Assembly: GCF_011578045.1 (NCBI RefSeq)
Contig: NZ_CP049801.1
Location: forward strand, 2,418,001-2,482,000
Length of the DNA stretch: 64,000 nt
Reading direction: 5' to 3'
Origin: Acinetobacter shaoyimingii
GTDB lineage: Bacteria; Pseudomonadota; Gammaproteobacteria; Pseudomonadales; Moraxellaceae
A program made the translations under genes and the position numbers. Of this stretch, positions 53,587 to 62,746 are shown in pieces. The notes under the pieces are model-generated. The model was not told the origin of the DNA, did no database searches, and saw only the letters and a program-made list of their open reading frames with translations. Numbering within the stretch: position 1 is the stretch's first letter; the number at the start of each line of letters is the position of its first letter.

Positions 53587-53617
53587 AAAAAAGGATCCCA
53601 TATATAGATCCTTTTTT
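53587..53617 (-). terminator. Rho-independent terminator of the pca-type run
   Basis: The arms aaaaaaggatc/gatcctttttt surround a nine-base loop, about 45 bases after the thiolase stop. Confidence 0.85.
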
Positions 53618-53662
53618 AATCACAAGATTTTATAGAAAGTTTTGAGAAAAAGTTTTGAAAAA

Positions 53663-54871
53663 CTAATGCTCAATTCGTTCAATGATTAAAGCAATGCCCT
53701 GACCGACACCAATACACATTGCACATAAGGCGTACTGACCACCTGTTTGTTCAAGCTGGTTCAAGGCTGTCGTGACTAAACGTGCACCAGATGCGCCGAG
53801 TGGATGACCCAATGCAATCGCTCCGCCATTTGGGTTGACACGAGCATCGTCATCCGTCAAACCTAGCTCACGAGTACAGGCCAAAGTTTGAGCGGCAAAA
53901 GCTTCATTGAGTTCAATAACGTCCATTTGTGCCAAAGTCAGATTGGTCTGTTGCAGTAATTTCTTAATCGCAGGGACTGGAGCAAAACCCATAATGCGTG
54001 GTTCAACACCCGCAGTCGTAGCTGCAATAATCTTGGCACGTGCTTTCAATTTATATTTTGTGAGTGCTTCATCTGATGCAATTAACAGTGCCGCTGCCCC
54101 ATCATTAATACCCGAAGCGTTACCCGCAGTGACCGTGCCTTCAGCTTTCACCACAGGTTTGAGTTGGGTTAAAGCTTCCAATGTGGTGGCACGTGGATGT
54201 TCATCGGTATCGATCACAAACGGATCACCTTTGCGCTGTGGAATCGTTACAGGCACAATTTCATTGGTGAAATAGCCTTTGGCTTGTGCTGCAGCCGTAC
54301 GTTGCTGGCTGGTTAAAGCAAACTGATCCTGATCTGCACGACTAATATGAAATTGTTCGGCCACGTTTTCCGCAGTTTGTGGCATGGTGTCCACACCATA
54401 CATGTCTTTGAGTTTGGGATTGATAAAACGCCAACCCATGGTGGTGTCTTCAATCTTTTGGGTGCGACCATAAGCAGTTTCAGCCTTGCCCATCACAAAT
54501 GGAGCGCGACTCATGCTTTCTACGCCACCTGCAATGATAATATCTGCCTCACCTGCTTTGATGGTACGTGCCGCCATCGCAATCGCGTCCAATGATGAAC
54601 CACATAAACGGTTAATGGTCGTCGCTGGTACTTGGTATGGTAAACCTGCAAGCAGTGCTGACATGCGTCCGACATTACGGTTGTCTTCACCCGCTTGATT
54701 GGCACATCCATAGATCACGTCGTCGACCTGCTGCCAATCTACACTTAGGTTACGTTGCATGAGGGCTTTAATCGGAAGTGCCCCCAAATCATCAGCACGA
54801 ACAGAGGCTAGGCATCCAGCGTAACGACCAAACGGCGTCCGAATGGCATCGACAATATAGGCATTTTTCAT
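53663..54871 (-). CDS. pcaF: 3-oxoadipyl-CoA thiolase
   Basis: It cleaves 3-oxoadipyl-CoA with CoA to succinyl-CoA and acetyl-CoA, the last step of the beta-ketoadipate route. The protein has 402 residues, the usual length. The acyl-accepting Cys is in RLCGSSLDAI near residue 90, the His in GHPLGASGA near 355 and the second Cys in CMCIGVGQG near 385. It follows the CoA-transferase genes on the same strand. Acinetobacter often has two other copies (pca and cat), so this is a cluster-specific paralogue. Confidence 0.94.
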   Translation of the reverse strand: MKNAYIVDAIRTPFGRYAGCLASVRADDLGALPIKALMQRNLSVDWQQVDDVIYGCANQAGEDNRNVGRMSALLAGLPYQVPATTINRLCGSSLDAIAMAARTIKAGEADIIIAGGVESMSRAPFVMGKAETAYGRTQKIEDTTMGWRFINPKLKDMYGVDTMPQTAENVAEQFHISRADQDQFALTSQQRTAAAQAKGYFTNEIVPVTIPQRKGDPFVIDTDEHPRATTLEALTQLKPVVKAEGTVTAGNASGINDGAAALLIASDEALTKYKLKARAKIIAATTAGVEPRIMGFAPVPAIKKLLQQTNLTLAQMDVIELNEAFAAQTLACTRELGLTDDDARVNPNGGAIALGHPLGASGARLVTTALNQLEQTGGQYALCAMCIGVGQGIALIIERIEH

Positions 54872-54973
54872 TTATTTATATCCCAAATCATTAGAATCCC
54901 TAAACTTTCCCCCTCTGAATCCCCTTTAAAAGTGGAACTTTGCCTTCCTTTCTAAAGGTCTAAAGGTAGGGAT

Positions 54974-55624
54974 TTAAGCAGTTGCATCAATCAGTGTTGC
55001 ACCCGTCATTGCTTGTAGTTCGTCAAAGCTTAATCCTTCGACTTTTTCCAATACTTTCAAACCTTCAGGCGTGACATCAATGACACACAGGTCGGTATAA
55101 ATTCGGTCTACACATTTCAGACCTGTCGCAGGATAAGTCAGTTCTGCCACAATTTTGGGTTCGCCCTGTTTGGTAACATGATCGGTCGTAATAAAGACTT
55201 TCTTGGCACCCACAGCCAGATCCATAGCGCCACCTACAGCAGGAACCGCATTCGGTGCACCCGTATGCCAATTAGCTAAATCACCATTGGCTGCAATTTG
55301 GAAAGCACCGAGGACAGCAATATCAAGGTGTCCACCACGCATCATCGCAAATGAATCTCCATGATGGAAAAACGCACCGCCTTTTAACATAGTGACGTAT
55401 TCTTTACCCGCATTGATCAGTTCAGGATCTTCCTCACCTTCTGATGGTGGTGGTCCAAATGCCAACAAGCCATTTTCTGAATGTAAGAAAACATCTTTAT
55501 CTGCAGGCAGGTAGCTCGCAATCTTGGTCGGTAAGCCAATACCAAGATTGACATAAGCACCATCAGGAATGTCTTGAGCCACACGTTCAGCAATTTGGTC
55601 ACGGTTGAGTTTTTGATAACTCAT
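54974..55624 (-). CDS. pcaJ: 3-oxoadipate CoA-transferase subunit B
   Basis: The catalytic subunit of succinyl-CoA:3-oxoadipate CoA-transferase, 216 residues. The catalytic Glu lies in HSENGLLAFGP. The ATG used begins MSYQKLNRDQIAERV; a longer frame runs into pcaI. About 10 bases separate it from the pcaI stop. It works with PcaI to activate 3-oxoadipate, made here by maleylacetate reductase. Confidence 0.94.
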   Translation of the reverse strand: MSYQKLNRDQIAERVAQDIPDGAYVNLGIGLPTKIASYLPADKDVFLHSENGLLAFGPPPSEGEEDPELINAGKEYVTMLKGGAFFHHGDSFAMMRGGHLDIAVLGAFQIAANGDLANWHTGAPNAVPAVGGAMDLAVGAKKVFITTDHVTKQGEPKIVAELTYPATGLKCVDRIYTDLCVIDVTPEGLKVLEKVEGLSFDELQAMTGATLIDATA

Positions 55625-55634
55625 GCCATTCTCC

Positions 55635-56321
55635 TTATGCAGTTTGCAATGGTGTTGTTGGTTCAACTTGAACCACATGTTGCACAAAGATACCTGGAGT
55701 AATGATATGTTCAGGATCTAGCTCACCCAGTTCGACCACTTCGGATACTTGCGCAATAGTCACTTTCGCTGCCATCGCCATGATTGGACCGAAGTTACGT
55801 GCTGATTTACGGTAAACCAGATTGCCCCAGCGGTCGCCCTGCTGCGCTTTGATCAAGGCAAAATCAGCATGGATCGGATATTCGAGCACATAATCTTTGC
55901 CATCGATATGACGGGTTTCTTTTCCTTCTGCCAACAATGTTCCATAACCTGTTGGGGTAAATACTGCCCCCAAGCCCATACCCGCAGCTTGAATACGGCA
56001 AGCCAGATTACCTTGGGGGACCAGTTCCAACTCGATTTTGCCTGCACGGTACAGTTCATCGAACACCCATGAGTCAGACTGACGTGGGAAAGAACAAATC
56101 ACTTTTTTTACAGCACCTGCTTTGAGCAATTTTGCCAGACCATAATCACCATTACCTGCATTATTGCTGACAATGGTCAAATTTGTGATACCCAAATCCA
56201 ACAAGCCATCAATGAGTTCGGCAGGCTGACCTGCGGTGCCAAAGCCACCAATCATGATAGTAGAGCCATTCGTGATTTGAGACAGTACATGTTCTAGGGA
56301 TGTGGTACTTTTATTGATCAT
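55635..56321 (-). CDS. pcaI: 3-oxoadipate CoA-transferase subunit A
   Basis: The CoA-binding subunit, 228 residues. The glycine-rich signature GGFGTAGQP lies near residue 24 and SNNAGNGDYGLA near 53, as in PcaI/CatI. It begins directly after the dioxygenase stop (one base apart), so dioxygenase, pcaI, pcaJ and pcaF form one operon. Confidence 0.94.
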   Translation of the reverse strand: MINKSTTSLEHVLSQITNGSTIMIGGFGTAGQPAELIDGLLDLGITNLTIVSNNAGNGDYGLAKLLKAGAVKKVICSFPRQSDSWVFDELYRAGKIELELVPQGNLACRIQAAGMGLGAVFTPTGYGTLLAEGKETRHIDGKDYVLEYPIHADFALIKAQQGDRWGNLVYRKSARNFGPIMAMAAKVTIAQVSEVVELGELDPEHIITPGIFVQHVVQVEPTTPLQTA

Positions 56322-57203
56322 TTAAGCCCCCTCATCCTGAGTTAGTTTTTTATTTAAAATAAAATCAAACGCTAAGGTATAGAAAGGATTATTTTGATAT
56401 TCACCATTCGGTGCGACACCATTCTCATGTTTAATCCACTCAGCGATTAGTGAAGAGCGAACGCCGAAAACTGCATCAGAATCCAAATAAGTGCCTTCAG
56501 CCTTAAATATATGCGTGACTAAACGTTCATAATCAGGCGCACAGATCATAAAATGAAGATGTGCGGGTCTCCAAGGATGTCGATTTAATGCTTCAAGCAT
56601 TTTACCGACTGGGCCATCATGAGGAATTGGATAGGCTTCAGGAACAATGGTTTGAAAATAATATTTGCCATTCTGATCTGCATGAAAAATGGCTCGACTT
56701 TGGTATATTTCTAAATCTGTTTTCTGTACATCGTAAAAACCTTCATCATCGGCTTGCCAAACATCAATCACAGCATTTGGAATCATTTCACCATCAATAC
56801 CTTTAATGACACCACTGACAAACCAAGGTATCCCCTTCACACCTTCACTCATGTTATCCCCCAACTCTAAATGGGGAGCATCTTGGACATGAAATGGGCC
56901 AAATACTGTTGCTTCAGTACAGCCCATAGGTTTTTTATGATTTTGAGCAATAACTAAAGTGGATAAACCCAATGTATCTGATAAAAGAATGAATTCTTGA
57001 CGTGTTGGACTACAAATCTGCCCCACTTCGGTGAGAAAATTTATCCCAATTTCCCATTCTTCCTCGGTTAATTGAACTTCTCTAGCAAATGCATGCAGAT
57101 GTTGCACTAAAGACAGCATGACGTCTTTTAATCGCTCATTGGAAGACAAAGAGTTTCTTTCGATCACGGCCTGAGTGATCGTTCTTTCATCTAAATTTTT
57201 CAT
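56322..57203 (-). CDS. Hydroxyquinol 1,2-dioxygenase (intradiol)
   Basis: It cleaves 1,2,4-trihydroxybenzene between the two ortho hydroxyls to maleylacetate, using Fe(III) and oxygen. The protein has 293 residues: an N-terminal helical linker domain (DVMLSLVQHLHAFAREVQ, QEFILLSDTLGLSTLV) and a catalytic beta domain with GPFHVQDAP, a Tyr in the PEAYPIPHDGPVG segment, and the two His in RPAHLHFMI. The linker segment and GPFHVQDAP resemble hydroxyquinol enzymes more than catechol ones, and the maleylacetate reductase nearby agrees. First gene of the operon, divergent from the LysR gene. Confidence 0.88.
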   Translation of the reverse strand: MKNLDERTITQAVIERNSLSSNERLKDVMLSLVQHLHAFAREVQLTEEEWEIGINFLTEVGQICSPTRQEFILLSDTLGLSTLVIAQNHKKPMGCTEATVFGPFHVQDAPHLELGDNMSEGVKGIPWFVSGVIKGIDGEMIPNAVIDVWQADDEGFYDVQKTDLEIYQSRAIFHADQNGKYYFQTIVPEAYPIPHDGPVGKMLEALNRHPWRPAHLHFMICAPDYERLVTHIFKAEGTYLDSDAVFGVRSSLIAEWIKHENGVAPNGEYQNNPFYTLAFDFILNKKLTQDEGA

Positions 57204-57260
57204 AATTTTTCCCTAACACAACCTTACTTCCTTTAATCTCATGCTAAGCTTGTTGTAATA

Positions 57261-57294
57261 GAAATAAAATGTTGGTTAAGAAAATCTTTATTTC
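57261..57294. promoter_or_regulatory. Candidate LysR operator in the divergent region
   Basis: The exact inverted pair gaaataaa/tttatttc (57261-57268 and 57287-57294) lies between the dioxygenase and regulator genes, where a LysR protein would be expected to bind. AT-rich arms make chance matches possible. A 12-bp tandem duplication (ggaataataata, 57301-57324) follows just before the regulator. Confidence 0.4.
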
Positions 57295-57333
57295 AATATA
57301 GGAATAATAATAGGAATAATAATAGGTAAGAAG

Positions 57334-58257
57334 ATGGATAGATTAATCAGTATGGAGCTCTTTGTTGCAGTTGCAGAGCTTGGTACGCTAAACAAAGCAG
57401 CAGAAAAATTAGAAATATCCAATGCCGCAGCAACTCGACATATTGCTGCATTAGAAAATAGACTGAATGTAAAATTGATTGAACGCAGTACTCGTCGCTT
57501 ATCCTTAACAACAATTGGTCTTGAATATTATAAAAAATGTAAAGATTTACTTTCTGAAATTAAGCAGGCTGAATCATCCATTAGTTCAGCCGCAGTTGAA
57601 CCTGAAGGCACCGTCACGATTACGTCTTCAATTTCATTTGCGATTATGCACCTTACACCTTTAATCCCTAAATTTAATAAAATTTATCCAAAAATAAAAA
57701 TAAATTTAATTGGTGCAAATCGTTACCATGACATCATCGATAGTAATATTGATATTGCCATTCGAACGCGTGAATTTGAACCTGACTCAAATTTAACCAT
57801 TAGGAAACTCGCGACGACACATCGAGTTTTGGCAGCATCCTATGATTATATAAAAAGGAATGGAAAGCCAAAATACATTGAAGATCTCAAAGATCACGAT
57901 ATTTTGCTCTATAGCCATGCCAATAACCCAAGAGTACTCAACTTCAGTAAAGATGGCGAAGTGCAAAATTTCACACTTGATCCAGTGATGGAGACCAATG
58001 ACGGTCAAATTGTCAGATCTGCGGCATTAAATGGCGCTGGGATTTTGATTCAGCCCCTCTATATTATTTATCAAGATATTGTTGAAGGTCGACTCATTCC
58101 AATCCTTACCGACTGGCAACTGCCCGAATTAACAATCAATATTACTTTTCAAAGCAGGCAATTTATGCCTATAAAAAATAGGTTGTTTATCGATTTCTTA
58201 ATTGAAGATTTCAAGAATAATGAATACGAGCGCTACTGGAATTCTATTCGCACTTAA
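57334..58257 (+). CDS. LysR-family regulator of the hydroxyquinol genes
   Basis: A 307-residue regulator with an N-terminal winged helix-turn-helix (SMELFVAVAELGTLNKAAEKLEISNAAATRHIAALE) and a C-terminal ligand-binding domain of two subdomains. It is divergent from the dioxygenase operon with about 130 bases between the starts, the usual arrangement for a LysR activator that senses an aromatic intermediate. The inducer is not known. The N-terminal helix resembles the DsdC/YhjC-like LysR group more than CatM/BenM. Confidence 0.88.
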   Translation: MDRLISMELFVAVAELGTLNKAAEKLEISNAAATRHIAALENRLNVKLIERSTRRLSLTTIGLEYYKKCKDLLSEIKQAESSISSAAVEPEGTVTITSSISFAIMHLTPLIPKFNKIYPKIKINLIGANRYHDIIDSNIDIAIRTREFEPDSNLTIRKLATTHRVLAASYDYIKRNGKPKYIEDLKDHDILLYSHANNPRVLNFSKDGEVQNFTLDPVMETNDGQIVRSAALNGAGILIQPLYIIYQDIVEGRLIPILTDWQLPELTINITFQSRQFMPIKNRLFIDFLIEDFKNNEYERYWNSIRT

Positions 58258-58444
58258 GTTTTTCATTCTAGCAACTGCAACTCATGTATTTATCACCTAT
58301 TAAGGTCATATGATTCAACGAAAGTACAAATGATTATTTCATAATTGAAATAATCATTTCCTTAAAAATTCTTTATCACCCTATTAGAAAAAGATAACGT
58401 GAATCTATTCAGGACTGAAAGATTTTCTTTACAGGAGTTGTATT

Positions 58445-59518
58445 TTGAAAAAAAATAAATTAAAAGTTGCGTTATTAGGGATTACCCACCCACATACTTC
58501 AGGGCGTGTAAAAGCATTACAACGACGCAATGATATTGAAATTTATGGTGCAGCAGATCATAGCGAACTTCTAAAACCATTTTGTGAGGCTTTAAATCTT
58601 GTAGAACGAACCAAGGAAGATATTCTAAATAATCCAGATATTGATATCATTCTTATCCACTCAAAAAGCTATGAAATGGCTGATCTCTCCATTGCTGCCT
58701 TAGAAGCAGGCAAAGCTGTTTTAGTCGAAAAGCCAGCAGGTCGTGGTGTAGCAGATACTCAGCGTATTGTGGATGCTGTCAAAGAACATAACGGTTTCGT
58801 ACAAGTCGGTTATTGCTGGCGTTTTGCCCCATCCATTAACGTCATGCATGATGTAATTCAGCAAGGTAAAATTGGCAAAGTTGTACAAATTCGAGCACAT
58901 GCAGGTTGTTCTCACAATGAAGCTGCAACAGCACATATGAGACAGCCTGGCGATTTAGGCGGTGCCTTCTTCGTGATTGGTTGTCATCTATTTGACCGCG
59001 TACTGCTTCATTTTGGGATGCCAAAATCTGTCAATGCCCGTATCACCAAATTTAAAGACTTTAAAGGTGAAGAGTCTCGTGAAGATGCTGCAGGTGCAAT
59101 TCTGAACTATGACGATAAAATTGTTGTTGTAGATTTCATGGCGTGGGATGTACTTCCATGGACTGAAAGCTGGGATATTACCGCTTATGGTACAGAAGGC
59201 ATTATGTCTTCACGCTCACTTCCGTCTTCTTATAAACTTTATCAAACCGGTAAGGTAGAAGGCACAACGGAAGGCTGGACAGAGTGGAATGAAACGAGTT
59301 TTCCTGAAATTTGGGCAACCAAGAAAACTGAATACTCGCCAGATATTGCAGAGATTGGCAACCCTGTCTATTTTGACCGTGAGTTAAATGCATTTATAGA
59401 TTCTTATACCAATGGAAAACCATCACAGATACCAGAGACTCAAGCACACAATATTTCTGTACTTCTTGCGGCTTTATTTGATTCTGCTGGCAAGAATGGA
59501 ATTGAAGTTTTTTTATAA
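58445..59518 (+). CDS. Gfo/Idh/MocA-family oxidoreductase (first)
   Basis: A NAD(P)-dependent dehydrogenase of 357 residues acting on sugars or cyclitols. The nucleotide fold opens VALLGITHPHTSGRVKAL, the catalytic Lys is in VEKPAGRG (near 97), and GGAFFVIGCHLFDRVL carries the likely active-site His/Asp (near 180). The start is TTG, supported by AGGAG eight bases upstream, with no nearby ATG. The C-terminal beta-sheet domain is complete. A terminator follows. It is downstream of the LysR gene on the same strand but about 190 bases away. Confidence 0.85.
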   Translation: MKKNKLKVALLGITHPHTSGRVKALQRRNDIEIYGAADHSELLKPFCEALNLVERTKEDILNNPDIDIILIHSKSYEMADLSIAALEAGKAVLVEKPAGRGVADTQRIVDAVKEHNGFVQVGYCWRFAPSINVMHDVIQQGKIGKVVQIRAHAGCSHNEAATAHMRQPGDLGGAFFVIGCHLFDRVLLHFGMPKSVNARITKFKDFKGEESREDAAGAILNYDDKIVVVDFMAWDVLPWTESWDITAYGTEGIMSSRSLPSSYKLYQTGKVEGTTEGWTEWNETSFPEIWATKKTEYSPDIAEIGNPVYFDRELNAFIDSYTNGKPSQIPETQAHNISVLLAALFDSAGKNGIEVFL

Positions 59519-59537
59519 AGAATTGAACCATCAGCCT

Positions 59538-59570
59538 AAAAAAATGCAGCTGAACTAAGCTGCATTTTTT
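59538..59570 (+). terminator. Rho-independent terminator of the first Gfo/Idh gene
   Basis: The stem aaatgcagc/gctgcattt is flanked by A and T tracts, 20 bases after the stop. Confidence 0.9.
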
Positions 59571-59851
59571 ATGACTTTTTTGATTGTACGATTGAAATCG
59601 ATATTGTCTGAATCATAAATATATCGACGAAAATTTCTTTATATTGAAATTGAATGATGATGAGTTCACGTGTGCTGACTGAACAGAAGACACCGAATTG
59701 ATGATCTTGATTTTACTCTTGTTATTCTTTGCTGATCTGATCATCATCTTTGCTCAAGATGATGTTTACTCAGAGATAATTTTTTAGATAAGGTTATTTT
59801 TCAACCTAAACTTAGGTCCATTGAGCGTTTCATATCAAATGCCATTATTTC

Positions 59852-59883
59852 GCGATGAAGCGATGAAGCGATGAAGCGATGAA
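59852..59883. repeat. Four perfect copies of gcgatgaa
   Basis: An 8-bp microsatellite-like tract of four exact units follows the stop of the IolG-like gene on the opposite strand. It is in non-coding DNA. Confidence 0.92.
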
Positions 59884-59938
59884 GTATGCCGAGACATACT
59901 TCATTTGAGAATAAATAACTCTACACCTGACTGATGCT

Positions 59939-60964
59939 TTAAAGCGTAAAATATTTTGAAGGACCTTCAGGATTGATACGAATGGCTTTATTGCTTTCCA
60001 CTGATTCCATCGCACATACAGCCAAATAAAGGGCTTGTAACCCATCAAATAGATTGGTTGGAAACGCTTGTTTTTCGACAAGGCAAGAGACAAATACATT
60101 AAACTCTGTGCGATAAGAGCCAATATAACGTTCTAAGAAGAAGTTCAACAACGGTTGTTGTGAAGCCGTCGTATCACGCGTATATTTTTTCAGGGTCGAT
60201 GGACGATGGTTTTGAGTTTTTAACAAACCTTGAGAGCCCAAGACTTCAATACGTTGATCATAACCATACACTGCCTCACGACAGTTATTAATGATACATT
60301 GCTTACCTGATTTTGTTTTCAAGGTAATACTGCAAGTATCATAATCGTTAATTGTCGCTAATTTTTCGTCAACCAAACGACTTGCTGTCGCAAAAATTTC
60401 AACAGGTTCTTCACCCAGTAGATGACGAGCAGCATCAAAATCATGAATGGTCATATCTTTGAATATTCCACCTGAGGATTTCATATATTCGACTGCTGGC
60501 ATACCTGGGTCACGGCTGGTAATAATGACCTGACGGATTTCACCAATTTCATTGTTCAAAATGGCATTTTTAATGGCCATTGTATCTTCGTCAAAACGTC
60601 GATTAAAAGCCAACATGACTTGACCATGACGACTTTGAATTTCTTGAACTGCGGAAATAGAACGTGCGAAATCTAAATCAATGGGTTTTTCACACAAGAC
60701 TGGCTTTTTGCACTTGACCGCATGTAACATTAAATCGATGTGTAGATCCGTTGCAGTTGCAATCACAACAGCATCAATATCATCACGATTAATTGCTTCA
60801 TAATAGTCATAGCCAGCTTCACAATTTAATTCAGTGGCTAATTTATCTACACCCTCTTTCCAAGGATCAGCAATCAATTTAAGCTCACATTGTGTGTTTA
60901 GAAATGCACTTTTAGCGTGAATCTGAGCGATGCGTCCGGCACCAAGAATTGCTACTTTTACCAT
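59939..60964 (-). CDS. IolG-like Gfo/Idh/MocA dehydrogenase (inositol 2-dehydrogenase type)
   Basis: A 341-residue NAD(P)-dependent dehydrogenase. The nucleotide motif is ILGAGRIAQIHA, the catalytic Lys lies in LCEKPIDLD (near 97), and the active-site region reads NRRFDEDTMAI and KDMTIHDFDAARHLL with the conserved Asp and His. These sequences match the myo-inositol 2-dehydrogenase (IolG/Idh) subgroup well. It could oxidise a cyclitol hydroxyl to give the ketone that IolE dehydrates. The ribosome site AAGGAAG precedes the ATG. It is convergent with the first Gfo/Idh gene. Confidence 0.8.
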   Translation of the reverse strand: MVKVAILGAGRIAQIHAKSAFLNTQCELKLIADPWKEGVDKLATELNCEAGYDYYEAINRDDIDAVVIATATDLHIDLMLHAVKCKKPVLCEKPIDLDFARSISAVQEIQSRHGQVMLAFNRRFDEDTMAIKNAILNNEIGEIRQVIITSRDPGMPAVEYMKSSGGIFKDMTIHDFDAARHLLGEEPVEIFATASRLVDEKLATINDYDTCSITLKTKSGKQCIINNCREAVYGYDQRIEVLGSQGLLKTQNHRPSTLKKYTRDTTASQQPLLNFFLERYIGSYRTEFNVFVSCLVEKQAFPTNLFDGLQALYLAVCAMESVESNKAIRINPEGPSKYFTL

Positions 60965-61578
60965 ATAGTTACTTCCTTTTAATCATATTAATAATAACGA
61001 TAACTTCAAAAAATGACTTGTTCTTGATTATTCTTAGGTTATACAAGCCCTTTTTTAAAGAAAATAGCGATTTCTAAAAACACTTTTTCACTTTTGACAT
61101 GAATGCACGTGTCTTGTGCCTCATAATTTCTAAAAAATAATAAAATATGACTTCATTCTTTCGCAAAACGAAAAATACTTTTTCAATTTTCGACTTTTTT
61201 TCCATTTTTATTGCTCTTATTCTGCAAATGAACAGATAACAACTCCAACCCGTTATCAATCATAGGGACAAATGGATAGAAGCGACAGGAACGTCGTAAC
61301 ACAATAAGGAGAATAAATTTAGAGCTCTTTTGTTCCAAAGACTCTAAGAATAAAAGAAAGTTATATAGCAGTGATCCCATTCGTTATGGTCAAGGACTAT
61401 TCAGACTAAAAATATATAGCAATTGTTCAGGATAATTATTCTCTTTAATGAATGGGTAGCAATACAAACCCTAAGAGGCTGTTATAACAATCATTTTTTG
61501 AAGCAGTGATGTAATTTTAAATGGAATTTAAACCGATTTACTCACATTCATTTCGCTTAAAGCTAAAGGAAACTCACA
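60965..61578. other. 614-bp divergent promoter region
   Basis: AT-rich non-coding DNA between the IolG-like gene and the sugar-binding protein gene. Open frames of about 60 codons on the minus strand have no ribosome sites and look accidental. It should hold promoters for both neighbours, but I cannot mark them with confidence. Confidence 0.5.
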
Positions 61579-62646
61579 ATGAAAATATATAAAACGCTAA
61601 CCACCTCTCTCACTGTATTTACCTTAGCCACATTTGCAAATTGTGCTTATGCGGCTGGTGAGTTAATTGGTATTACCCTGCCAAATAAAACAGAAGCACG
61701 TTGGGTCATGGATGGTAATAACATCGTCCAAAACCTAAAAGCTAAAGGTTATAAAACTGATTTACAGTATTCAACTTATGATGTTGCGACGCAAATTGCC
61801 CAAATTGAAAATATGATTACATCTGGTGCTAAAGTTCTAATTGTTAGTCCAGTAGATGCTGTAACGTTGTCGAATGTATTGCAAAAAGCGAAGTTAAAAG
61901 GCGTCAAAGTCATTTCATACGATCGATTAATTATGAAAACGGCTAATGTTGATTATTATGCAACTTTTGATAATCACCAAGTCGGTGTACTTCAAGCTAC
62001 TTCTATTGTCCAAAAACTAGGATTAGATGCAGGTAAAGGCCCATTCAATATTGAGTTGTTTGCAGGCTCACTCGATGATAATAACGCACATATGGTCTAC
62101 GCGGGTGCAATGTCTGTTCTCAATCCATATATCGCAAAAGGTAAGCTTGTTGTACGCAGTAAGCAAACCACACTCACCAAAGTGGCAACTTTACGCTGGG
62201 ACGGTGCACTAGCTCAAGCACGTATGGATAACTTACTCAGTGCTTTTTATAGTGGCAATAATCGTATACATGCTGTTTTGTCTCCAAACGATAATATCGC
62301 AACAGGTCTTATATCCTCTCTAAAAGGAGCAGGTTATGGCACAGCGAAAAAACCAATGCCAATCGTACCTGGTCAAGATGCTCAAATTTCAAATGTCAAA
62401 GCCATTGCTCGTGGAGAGCAGGCATCAACTGTTTTTAAAGACACGCGACTATTAGCAAAAGCAGTCGTTGATATGGTGGATGCAATTACTAAAAACAAAC
62501 CCGTTCCTGTGAATAACACCAAATCGTATAACAATGGCAATAAATTTGTCGCAACTTATTTGGTTAAGCCAATCTTAGTGGATAAAACGAACTTTGATGC
62601 TGTGCTCATCAAATCTGGTTATTACAAAGCCAAGCAAATCAAATAA
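61579..62646 (+). CDS. ChvE-like periplasmic sugar-binding protein
   Basis: A 355-residue periplasmic binding protein with a signal peptide (cleavage near AYAA). It has the type-1 sugar-binding fold: GITLPNKTEARWVMDG at the start, the hinge region VSPVDAVTLSNVL, SYDRLIM and GQDAQISNVKAIARGEQ. The overall style resembles Agrobacterium ChvE and XylF, which bind monosaccharides for an ABC importer. The ligand here is unknown and could be a cyclitol. The ribosome site AAAGGAA precedes the ATG. The ATPase gene follows 100 bases later. Confidence 0.88.
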   Translation: MKIYKTLTTSLTVFTLATFANCAYAAGELIGITLPNKTEARWVMDGNNIVQNLKAKGYKTDLQYSTYDVATQIAQIENMITSGAKVLIVSPVDAVTLSNVLQKAKLKGVKVISYDRLIMKTANVDYYATFDNHQVGVLQATSIVQKLGLDAGKGPFNIELFAGSLDDNNAHMVYAGAMSVLNPYIAKGKLVVRSKQTTLTKVATLRWDGALAQARMDNLLSAFYSGNNRIHAVLSPNDNIATGLISSLKGAGYGTAKKPMPIVPGQDAQISNVKAIARGEQASTVFKDTRLLAKAVVDMVDAITKNKPVPVNNTKSYNNGNKFVATYLVKPILVDKTNFDAVLIKSGYYKAKQIK

Positions 62647-62746
62647 AAATATGTTTTAGCGCATCATGTTGAAGCGCTTAAACAAAATACAAGGCGATTA
62701 TTATGGATTCATGCTGATTAGTATCGTGATCAGCAGAGGTTACTGT

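Larger units (their letters stand above)
52893..53662. other. 770-bp non-coding stretch splitting the catabolic run
   Basis: No credible gene is seen. The stretch is very AT-rich, has a 25-bp tandem duplication (53395-53444) and ends with a strong terminator (53587-53617) after the thiolase gene. It should contain a promoter for the NTF2-like/maleylacetate reductase/porin genes. Confidence 0.6.
59519..59938. other. Non-coding stretch between convergent dehydrogenase genes
   Basis: No gene is apparent. It contains a terminator (59538-59570), an 8-bp tandem repeat (59852-59883) and a hairpin (gaagtatg/catacttc, 59881-59904) that may serve the minus-strand gene. Confidence 0.6.

Noticed and set aside
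56322..57203. Catechol 1,2-dioxygenase (catA) for the intradiol enzyme
   Set aside because: The linker segment and GPFHVQDAP motif fit hydroxyquinol enzymes better, and maleylacetate reductase replaces the muconate genes that would accompany catA.
61074..61380. Two short frames before the ChvE-like gene
   Set aside because: Overlapping each other in different frames, no ribosome site, and the region is a plausible divergent promoter.
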